A DNA stretch of 64,000 bases, taken from assembly GCA_029721435.1 (NCBI GenBank), contig CM056576.1:68465876-68529875 (forward strand), in the 5' to 3' direction. The position numbers and the translations under genes were made by a program. The notes under the pieces were generated by a model. The model searched no databases. It worked only from the letters and a program-made list of their open reading frames with translations, and was not told where the DNA came from. Source of the DNA: Gymnothorax reevesii (Eukaryota > Chordata > Actinopteri > Anguilliformes > Muraenidae). Positions 55,386-64,000 of this stretch are shown piece by piece (positions within the stretch are counted from its first letter, which is position 1; each line of letters begins with the position of its first letter).

Positions 55386-56375
55386 TGATATGAAATCAGG
55401 TAGACACCAGAAGCGAGGGGAATGAGGATTTATTGAAAAAACAAAATAAAACAGGCACGAGGGCCAACGAAAAACTTGGCCCAAAGGGTTGCAAAAGGAC
55501 AAACTAAAGTACGCTACACAGAGCAGGGAACTAAGGATCTAAAAAGACAAGAACAAAAAACCACTGGAAACTCCAGGCAGAAATCCAAGAAAAATAAACA
55601 AGACTATGGCTATATTTACAAGGGCTATGAACATGAGCAAAGACTTGAACATGACACGAGACTTGACTAGAACTAAAACTTGAGACACTGTCTGCCAGCC
55701 AACTTCCACCGCATCCAGATAAAGGCTTAGAAATCATGACACATGAAAGACAACACCTGGAGGAGGAGAAACAAGAGGCATGGCAAGATCAAGACATGGA
55801 CAGAGATTGGATGACAAGACTTGCTCATTAAGAGAATGAGCGTGCTCAGCTTAAGTACCAATTAAGTATGCAGTTTGGAAGCAAGCATGAATGTTCAGAA
55901 CAGAAAAGCACCGCAAGATCTTGAAATAGCAAAGCAGGAATCATGACAATAAACTCCCTGTCTAAATTATTAGTATTAGTAATGTGCCTATCTAAGAATT
56001 ACACCACCCAGTGAGTGTTAGTAAATGTTAGTAACTTAAAAACAGTTAATTGTCAATTAAGCTTAGAAAGCCCCGAATCAGCACAGCATGGAAGGAAGGG
56101 GAAATACCAAAGCCAACCCAGAGCTCTGAAATGTGCAACAACGAAGGCACGGGGCGGAACGCAGACAAGCGGTGGAGTGGCATGGCAGACCTGGCATGAA
56201 CAAAAAAATGGAAAAGTAAAAACATGGACAATGAATGTGAAACATGGAATGTAAAATCCTGAAACAAGAAACTGATAAAACTGTGACATGAACTATGAAC
56301 TATGAAACTAAGAAACTTGAACTATGGAACATGAAACTGTTAAAACCATAAATGCCAGAACCCCGGAACACAACA
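55386..56375 (-). mobile_element. Solo LTR, family F/G, - strand copy
   Basis: 990 bp, flanked by GTATG (55381-55385) and GTATA (56376-56380). On the - strand it begins TGTTGTGTTCCGGGGTTCTG and ends near CCTGATTTCATATCA. The inverted poly-A signal (GAGGATTTATTG at 55427) and TACTAAC-type heptamers (56014-56037, inverted) are present. It is the inverse of 59082-60120. Confidence 0.8.
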
Positions 56376-56821
56376 GTATATTCATAGTTTTTATTCAGTG
56401 TATTCTGGGTCAAAAATGGGACAGTGACAATAATATCTTTTGAAAGTTTTTTGTAATAAATTATGATTTAGCAACCCACCTCAGTCTAGGGTTCCGCTAA
56501 GAGCATGGAGGACATCCACAGTCAGGGCTTATTAGCTCCAGCCAATTCCCCATGTCATCAGCAGATCCAGGTGGAGTTGCTTTGGACTGTGTTACAATTT
56601 GCTATTTTTTTTTTTTAATTCAAAAACATGGGTAAATAATAAATATTCAACTGTGATACAGTTTTTTCATTGGGATCCCAGCACATACAGGTAAATAATC
56701 ACTCCAAATTTGGTCAGCTCAGTCCGTTTCTGTTATTGGGCACGGCCAAATGTGTCTCGGATGGACCACTTACTGTTTAAGAGGGTGTATTTTTTTCAAC
56801 CAGTGGGGCTATAAACTTATG

Positions 56822-58114
56822 TACCGCATGGACCCGAATATAAGACGACCCCTCTTTTTCCAGACCCTTATTTGGAAAAATACTTTTCATTCGAACAAAA
56901 TGTCATTTGCATAAAAAAACATTTCATTGTTTTCCTTGTACATTTCAACATCTTCGGTGTTTATTATGGGGCGAAAAATCATAAAATAGCCCCGCAAATA
57001 GGGAAAGTGCAGAACGCACTTCACGGTTCTATGCCATGAAAACGGTGCAATAAAATGGGCATAGGCTCACTTGCCTTGTGCAATAAAGGGCGCACATTTG
57101 CTTGACAGTGTCAGAACAGTCAGCAAACTGTAAGAGCATAAACATCCAAAAAACACCACAAACAGTTTTTTTCCACATTCATTTTGAATGACATTGATTG
57201 AAATACAGCAAATACGTATCCAGATGAATGATTGTTGTCTTAGCTAATTGAGGAGAACAAGCAACACCTGTTAAGTGCAGAGCGCTCTCGGAGTGAACCT
57301 TCTGTTAATTATGAAAATGACTGAGAACAGGACAGGACTAATAATTGTTTTAACCCTCTCCAGCCCAATTTATTATTTTGAGATATGAAAAATATTTCAT
57401 TCATGGAGAAAAGTTCTTATACACTAGTGGCTGCAGGGGGAACTAACGTTGTATTTTTGCAATACTGAGCTGGAAGGGTAACTTTATCAAACCATTTCCC
57501 ATGTGGTCTTTATATTTTATGGTCAGTCATCAATTGATTCATTGTTGCAAATTTGCGACATGAGCCTGGAGAGGGTAAAACGGACGTTTTGTGAAACCCA
57601 ACTCTCTGTTCTTGTTCCGCAACTGTACTGAATTGAGCCCATGATTTAATCGCTGTGAGATCGCATATGTAGAGAAGCCGTGTCTTCAGTTGCCAATTAC
57701 GATAATTACGTTGCACTCTGCCACATCATATCTTTTTCCTGCCCTCACGTTGTTTGTTCTCTAAGCTCCGTCTACAACCATACGTTTAGAATTTGCATCA
57801 TAACTTCTCCTCTGATTTTTATTCACCTGACCGACTTTAAAAGCTCTTTTTTCAAGTGGAACTCTGTGCCCTGGCTGCATCTTTCTGTCATTGAGTAGCT
57901 TATGCAAATTAATTCTAACACACCCACTCCAGCCGACTTGTTTACAGGATCACGCTAGGATGACACTGCTCTAAACACTGATAGAGAGAAAAGCGCTCAT
58001 ATGGCACCACCAATTGTTTTATATGGGTAACTCCTTAGACCCCGAATATAAGACGAGGAATCATTTTCAGGCATTTTTTAAGGAAAAAAATATCATCTTA
58101 TATTGGGATCAGTA
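56822..58114. mobile_element. Non-autonomous DNA element with ATATAAGACGA ends
   Basis: The left end TGGACCCGAATATAAGACGA is roughly inverted at the right end TCATCTTATATTGGGATCAG, and CCCCGAATATAAGACGAGG recurs just inside at 58040. The interior is A/T-rich and non-coding. This terminal sequence is common in vertebrate hAT-like repeats, but the superfamily is not proven here. Confidence 0.55.
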
Positions 58115-59081
58115 TAGTAATATGTCAAAAGAAAGGTCTAATTACTCAGTTTAACATATTCAAATTTGAACATAGATGATTTGACAGTTTTTAAAATATA
58201 ACCTTTTCAGTGCACTGTCCCGGATGGACAGAAAATTAATGTCTAAATTTTATGTTTTTCAAAGTTCTTGAAAGCGCTGTTCCCAAAATAATTATTAAAA
58301 AAATTTGATCATTATTATCATTCGGTGTTTATTTAAATGTCTAATATAAGGTTAATGCAAAAACGGGATTTTTGATGCCTTGATTGCAAGAGTTTTAGAA
58401 AATGTCAGTGTCTCAGATGGACTTAGCTAAAATAGTCTTGGATGCACAAGACGAGATTGATTTAGTTTTCTAAGATTTATTTCAAAATAATATAATTATA
58501 TTACATAATATTTTACATATATACTTGTACATCTTGGATATGTAAAAAGTTAGGTTTATTGAATTTTGTACTATATTTGCATATGGTTTTAAGTCTGAAT
58601 TGCTCAGATAAAGTCAAATATTCAGCAGCGCCCTCTGAAAAGGCCTGGAATCACTTTCCAGTCCTTAGCATCAAGCTTAAAGGAGCTGTGTCACGGTTAA
58701 TGCACAGGCTCAGGAGGTGACATACAAATCAGATAAACAGACCGGCTTTCACACGTGCGGAGACTCGTAGGATACAGAGCTTGCAGGACGTGAATCTCTC
58801 GGGGCAAAATAAAGACTGCATAAGACTAGGAATGACTTCAATTGCTGGTGCAAGCGCGCCACTTTCGGTAAGTATCTGATTTCTATGCGAATGATCTTGT
58901 TTTCAAACATATTTGTTGGCCGGGGAAAGAAATTCGAGCGCCTTCATGTAGCACTGCCGTCTGCTTTCTATACAGAAAGAAAAAAACACAGACGAACTCG
59001 ATCAGCCGAACGAGGATTTTTGCCGATTTTTTTCTCTCTTCTCTGTGCTCCTGATAAAGCTGCCTGGAGACCAGAGTTTAC

Positions 59082-60120
59082 TGTTGTGTTCCGGGGTTCT
59101 GGCCGTTGGCCAGAACAGTATTATTCATGGTTTTAACAGTTTCATGTTCATAGTTCCATAGTTCATAGTCATGTTCATAGTCACAGTTTTAACAGTTTCT
59201 TGTATTAGGATTACACATTTCATGTTTCACATTTAATTGTCCATGTTTTTACTTTTCCATGTTTTGTTTCATGCCAGGTCTGCCATGCCACTCCACCCCT
59301 TTCTGCGTTCCGCCCCGTGCCTTCGTTGTTGCACATTTCAGAGCTCTGGTTGGCTTTGGTATTTCCCCTTCCTTCCATGCTGTGCTGGATTCGGGCCTCT
59401 CTAATCTTAATTGACAATTAACTGTTTTTAAGTTACTAACATTTACTAACACTCACTGGGTTGGTGTAATTCTTAGATAGGCACATTACTAATACTACTA
59501 ATTTAGACAGGGAGTTTATTGTCATGATTCCTGCTTTACTATTTCAAGATCTTGCTGTGCTTTTCTGTTCTGAACATTCATGCTTGCTTCCAAACTGCAT
59601 ACTTAATTGGTACTTAAGCTGAGCACGCTCATTCTCTTAATGAGCAGGTCATGTCATCCAATCTCTGTCCATGTCTTGATCTTGCCATGCCTCTTGTTTC
59701 TGCTTCTCCAGGTGTTGCCCCTCATGTGTCCATGATTTTCAAGCCTTTATCTGGATGCGGTGGAAGTTGGCTGGCAGACAGTGTCTCGCGTCTCATTGCA
59801 TGTGCAAGTGTAGTCAAGTTCTTGTTGTCATAGTTCCCTAGCATTTCTAGTTTCAAGTCTTGTCCCAGCCTCTTGTTTTGTGTATATATATTTAGTCTTG
59901 TTATTTACTTTTCTTGAGCATCTTGCCTGGAGTTTCCAGTGCCTTTTGTTTTTGTCGTTTTGCATTCTTTGTTTATAGCTCTGTGCAGCATACTTTAGTT
60001 TGTCCTTTTGCAACCCTTTGGGCCAAGTTTTTCGTTGGCCCTCGTGCCTGTTTTGTTTTTTTGTTTAATAAATCCTCATTCCCATCTCCCCGCATCTGGT
60101 GTCTACCTGATTCCTTATCA
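59082..60120 (+). mobile_element. Solo LTR, family F/G, + strand copy
   Basis: Starts TGTTGTGTTCCGGGGTTCTG, ends CTGATTCCTTATCA, with a perfect 6-bp duplication GTTTAC at 59076-59081 and 60121-60126. TACTAAC-type heptamers lie at 59434-59500, a TATATATATTTAG box at about 59884, and AATAAATCCTCATTCCC near 60067. No internal genes. Confidence 0.85.
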
Positions 60121-60329
60121 GTTTACGGCCGCTGCCGTACCGCTTCACTCCTCGAGAGGACATCCTTCGAGAGGATGCTAAAACCTGTAGTTCTTCGACT
60201 TATACCGGACAAAAAATACCCGAAACAAAAGCCTTATGTTCAAGGAACTAAAATATATTTATATATACAAGAAATTGAAGAATGTAGAGCGCCGATGGAT
60301 ACGGATTTTTGGAGGATAAGTCACGATCG

Positions 60330-62200
60330 CCTTGATTTTGATTTCTTGTTAGGATGAACAGTTTTCAAAGTTCTGAGCATGTGCAGTTCACGTGACTCAA
60401 CTCCTTTAAGGATGGATGTTCTAGTAGAAGAGGTTGGTGCTGATGGCTCAGTCTCACAAAGGTTGCAGTCTGCAGTGATGGTATCCTTGTCATCTGCCAC
60501 ATGGAAGCGGTTAGAACGTCCTGCTTGCCTCGAAGTTGAACCTCCAGGCATCAGCATCAGATGGTTCTTGAGCTTGTCCAAAAGACTAATTGGACCTGTT
60601 TGGTCTGCAACAGGCATACCATTTAGAAGCAGAAATGGAAGGTGGAAGTGGATGCAGAAGCCGGGGGGAGGACATCTAACTCGACACCATCCTTCTGGGA
60701 GGAGAAAGATGTGGAGATTCTGCCAGGAGCAACAGTTCTGACACAGTGAACCTTCTGGGTGGCAGGTACTGGAACAGCTGAATCCCAAAGGTTGAGGAGG
60801 GCAAGTAACTTCTGGTTGACCTCCTCAGCGGATATATATCTGATGTTGATGGTTGAGTTAACCAGTACGCTCAGCATAGGCCTTGACATTCTCAATATGG
60901 GCTGTGTGAGACACGATGGCACTGTAGACTGTCCTCTTCACTGTGCTGCCGACACCATCTACAGCACCTTTGCTGTGAGATGTGCCAAAAAAGTGCCAGT
61001 TCACACGAATGTTCATCGAATCAAGCAGGCTGGTAATGAAGGTAAACATGCATTTCTGTTTGAAATGCATTGCAGCACCATCAGAAAAGATGTCTCGCTC
61101 CCTTATAAGAAAGGGAAGCTTAAGCAATAAAGTGTCAATCACAGTCTCTATCAATATGGCTGCAGCAATATCGTGGCTCAAGTAATTTGAGATGATAACA
61201 AAGGAGTGGGTGCCATCCTTGATCCAGGCAACAGCGGTGAATAGTGCAGCTTGGGTGTGGGACCAATGACCACTCTGTGTCTCATCCTGGTGAGTGGCAT
61301 TCTCTGAAAAGTCAATCTGGAGAACCACATGGTTTGTTCTGGGAGATGAGCTATCTGGAAGCACTGAGCTTGCTGGTTCTTTATAAAGCTGTGAAGTCTG
61401 AAGGCAAGTAGTTTCTCACTCAGGGAGGTGATGACATCTAAAACAGTCCCAGATCTCTGTACCTTGTCTGTGCCATCCTCAGTCTTGACCCACTGATACT
61501 AGGTAACAGGATCTGAAAGTTGCTGCTCATCTAAGTAGCTGGACAGGTGGTCAGTTGTGATGTTCTCACTGCAGACTGGACAGTCCCCAAAAATGCACTC
61601 CTCAACTGATGTGTCACAGGTCAAAAGCTGGAGAAGTTCCTTGTGGTTGATGGGTACCCCTGGATAGTCCTTGAGGCTGGTCAGCAGAAGATTCATATTT
61701 TCATGGTACACACATACACAGACATTGTGTGGCATTTTTTCCTTACACAGAACAAATGGAGTTCTCAAGGCTTTGAAGGATGACAGATGGATCTTGTCCT
61801 CTGGGCACTCCTTGGCATACATGGCACAGGTCTCCTTCAGGGTAGTGATGAGGAATCTCTTCTGCTCCTTCACCTTGGTGCCATCATCATGGGTGACAAG
61901 GATGGAGTCTCTGTGGCCTGGCGCTGTCCAGCAGATATCCTGGCATTGGTAAAAGTCACGGACTCTCTTTTTGGTATCATCAGGAATCTTGGAGGGATGT
62001 GAAAATGATGTCTTGTTGTTCTGTACGCTGACATTGAGCTCAGCAACCAAGGAGAGGATGATTTTGGTCCGCTTTCTTGGTGATGCTGGAAGATTTCTGT
62101 CTACCTGATCTTTAGCACAGCTGAAACTTGAAGTGTGTATATATATATAATGCTTGCGTTCTATGCTCAGTAAAGCCATTTGCACACAGGATGCAAAACA
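60330..62200 (-). pseudogene. Decayed DNA-transposon transposase (SDGAA / KGAVDG type)
   Basis: Reading on - from 62200: KRTKIILSLVAELNVSVQNN, DDTKKRVRDFYQCQDICWTA, KECPEDKIHLSSFKALRTPF and KMPHNVCVCVYHENMNLLL, then a Cys pair (CIFGDCPVC). After a stop at 61500 and a shift near 61385 comes HVVLQIDFSENATHQDETQS, GHWSHTQAALFTAVAWIKD, IFSDGAAMHFKQKCMF, HFFGTSHSKGAVDGVGSTVK. Spaced Asp residues (DFSEN, SDGA and VDG) suggest a DDE/D nuclease fold. I know this arrangement from many uncharacterised animal proteins but cannot name the superfamily. The C-terminus decays in other frames down to 60330. Confidence 0.65.
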
Positions 62201-63165
62201 AATTTTTTGCACGACTGATTACAGTCAAAGTCAATTGACTTGCGGTGTACGCAATGTCTACGTGTCTGAAAGTCGGAGAGGGTATTAATATATCTCCGCG
62301 TCTGACAGTCGGATGGTTTCAATATAATCCGTGCCCAACAGTCGATTATTGTTTTTAATTTCTTCAAATCTACTGAATCTTTTTGATATTAAACGTGAAT
62401 GTTTTGATAAGAGGGCCCAGGTCTTCAAGATGAGTACCAAGAATTTCAATCAATATTACATGATGTACAATATTACATCATGATTGCACCCATTAGGGGA
62501 GTTTTTGCACTATGGTTAACCATTTTTAACCATACTTTAACGATGGATGACCATGGTGAACCAAGGTCAAACAAGGTCAACCATGGTGTTCCATTTGACA
62601 AAAATTTCAAACCATGGTTTGACCAGGGTTCACCATGGTTACCTGAACCAGGGTCAACCAAGGTCAACCACAGTCATGGTTTGCAGGGGACAGAACATCC
62701 AAAAAAGATGGCCCGCAAATAAATAAATAGCAGTGTTCATTGGATGTTCTGTTTGCTCTTAAAATGTTTCTTTTATTCTTTATTTGTTCTGTTCTAATCG
62801 TCCTCTTTTTTTTGCCTGTCAGACACAAGGTATTTTGCATTTAATGTCCAACGGGCATTGTACATTGTCCCGCGCCAATGTCGACTCACTATTTTGAGCA
62901 GAGCTTAAACAGAAACATTGATTGAAATTCTCAGTACTCATCCTGAAGAACAGAGGCCTCTTATCAAAACATTCAAGTTTAATATCGAAAAGATTCTGTA
63001 GATTTGAAGAAATTAAAAACAATAATCGACTGTTGGACACTGATTTATATTGAAACCATCCGACTGTTGGACAAGCAGATATATTGAAATCCCGTCCAAC
63101 TTCTGGACACGTAAAACACTGCTTTCAACGCAATCTGTCGTGCGAAAAATTCGTTTTGCCTCCAT
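62190..63165. mobile_element. Foldback element with arms of about 265 bp
   Basis: 62190-62454 is the inverse of 62917-63165; outer GGATGCAAAACAAATTTTTT pairs with AAAATTCGTTTTGCC, inner GAGTACCAAGAATTTCAATC pairs with GATTGAAATTCTCAGTACTC. Each arm has degenerate direct repeats of about 35 bp around CCAACAGTCGGATGG. The centre has a degenerate AACCATGGT array (62510-62690). No coding capacity. Confidence 0.8.
62510..62690. repeat. Degenerate AACCATGGTT-type array
   Basis: Many variants of GGTCAACCATGG, GGTTCACCATGG and CAAGGTCAACC spaced by roughly 10-15 bp within the loop of the foldback element. The units are partly palindromic (CCATGG), so the tract has dyad symmetry at many points. Confidence 0.75.
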
Positions 63166-64000
63166 TGTCCAAACGGTGAAGAAAACATGCCTGAAGTAGC
63201 AAAGTAAAATGCAATTTTAACGCATCATGCAGATACAGGACAGAGGCTTCTTTATTTCAACACTTTAAAGGTGAGGAGAGGAGCTCATTTTATTGGTGAA
63301 GGTTTGACTTGGCTGTGTTAAACCCCCTTACGCCTTCTCTCCTCCCTTTTTGCCACTTGCGCTGCCAGGAGGGACAGAGGCTGGACATCGGAGTACTTGC
63401 ACCAGGCTACGCTGAGCACAAAATTGCAAAATACCTGGATATACCATGTTGGCGCGGCGCTCCCCCCATTCGCCACGCCTGGGCCTGGTCTTAGAATTTA
63501 GAGCCCCTTGTTCTTATTCACATGACACATGAATCCTACAAATGCAGTAAATAAAATTGCAATGATATAAGAATGGATGTCAAATTTAAACACATATTTA
63601 ACTTTCATAGGCTCTTGAAGACACTGAATCTTTATTGTACTTCCAGCTGACTGCTACTCAGCGTCTCGGATGCGCACATTTCGCTCTAATATATTTCCAT
63701 GATAATGCGTCCAAAACAATTTTAGAAAGTTAGAAGATTTTATCTGGATTTTAAGTATTTCAAATCTTAAAAAACAGTGGCAAAGCCACTGCGCCAGCTT
63801 GGCCAAACATGGCCAAAATAGAATGCCCCCTATTGGCCAAAGTATCGGTCTGATTGGGCTGAAAATCGATCTGGATCAGGACCTTAAGACACTATATACA
63901 TATGTCAAATATGAAAAGGATTGGTGAAAAACTGAAGACGCTAGAGCGCAGACAAGCCAAAAGTTTATGCACGGATGCACGACATACTACCACGAAAGAC
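63166..64000. other. Unassigned end of window, partly repeat-like
   Basis: No gene recognised. The last 200 bp (CCCCCTATTGGCCAAAGTAT, CTGATTGGGCTGAAAATCGA, TCAAATATGAAAAGGATTGG) resembles the interior units of the hairpin-ended elements in intron 1, so the left part of another such element may be cut by the window edge. Confidence 0.3.

Larger units (their letters stand above)
37135..64000 (+). other. plcb1: plcb1 intron 2, incomplete
   Basis: Everything from the GTAAGA donor to the window end is intronic if the gene continues. Parts in which I see no recognisable element are 37141-39750, 40500-40890, 43040-43950, 51060-51349, 51657-52389, 53192-53745, 54040-55385, 56376-56821 and 58115-59081. 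A hairpin at 39115-39176 and short open frames (for example 38300-38497) do not resemble known genes. Confidence 0.7.

Noticed and set aside
37135..64000. Search for plcb1 exon 3 (expected to begin ETELLDLSL)
   Set aside because: No acceptor followed by a matching codon string was found by eye; the exon probably lies beyond the window.

Overview
The window is vertebrate nuclear DNA, most likely from a ray-finned fish. Its only recognisable host gene is a phospholipase C beta gene, plcb1. Coding exon 1 (18502-18600) and coding exon 2 (37057-37134) lie on the + strand. They are joined by an 18.5-kb intron with consensus GT/AG sites, and the rest of the window downstream is the start of intron 2. 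Exon 3 was not found. No rRNA, functional tRNA, CRISPR array or bacterial-style operon was seen. The transposon set (Gmr1-like and chromodomain Ty3/gypsy elements, Rex3-like RTE and L2 LINEs, Tc1/mariner, Harbinger and many MITEs) is what points to a fish; the species cannot be named from this.

Region 1-18 kb (upstream of plcb1) is a stack of mobile elements. A decayed Tc1 copy is followed by a chromodomain Ty3/gypsy element with both LTRs (1206-5307), whose gag is split by a LINE fragment with a 9-bp target duplication. Next, a DNA transposon whose terminal inverted repeats lie at 5429 and 18029 has been opened to 12.6 kb by insertions. These are three copies of an LTR-like family and a Gmr1-like gypsy element on the - strand (7770-15893). 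The gypsy element has the unusual order gag-protease-integrase-RT-RNase H and carries two more LTR-like copies. This nest ends 472 bp before the plcb1 start codon.

Region 18.6-37 kb (intron 1) holds four DNA elements that share an end design: a C-run/G-run hairpin at the left end and a single matching arm at the right end. Two of them contain tandem repeats of about 147-150 bp. The intron also has a transposon studded with GTACAGTTGAGAC motifs, a TA-flanked Tc1-type MITE, a palindromic MITE with a second MITE inside it, a tRNA-derived SINE with a 17-bp target duplication nested in a Tc1 copy, and a Rex3-like LINE (33.4-36.4 kb).

Region 37-64 kb (start of intron 2) contains a Harbinger element opened to 11.4 kb (41627-53051). 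It holds a solo Gmr1-type LTR and an L2-type LINE, and the LINE is itself split by a second LINE whose reading frame of about 1,095 codons is nearly intact. Further on are an inverted pair of solo LTRs (55386-56375 and 59082-60120), a hAT-like element, a decayed transposase gene with SDGAA and TSHSKGAVDG motifs, and a foldback element with arms of about 265 bp. All boundaries of decayed repeats were set by eye and are approximate.
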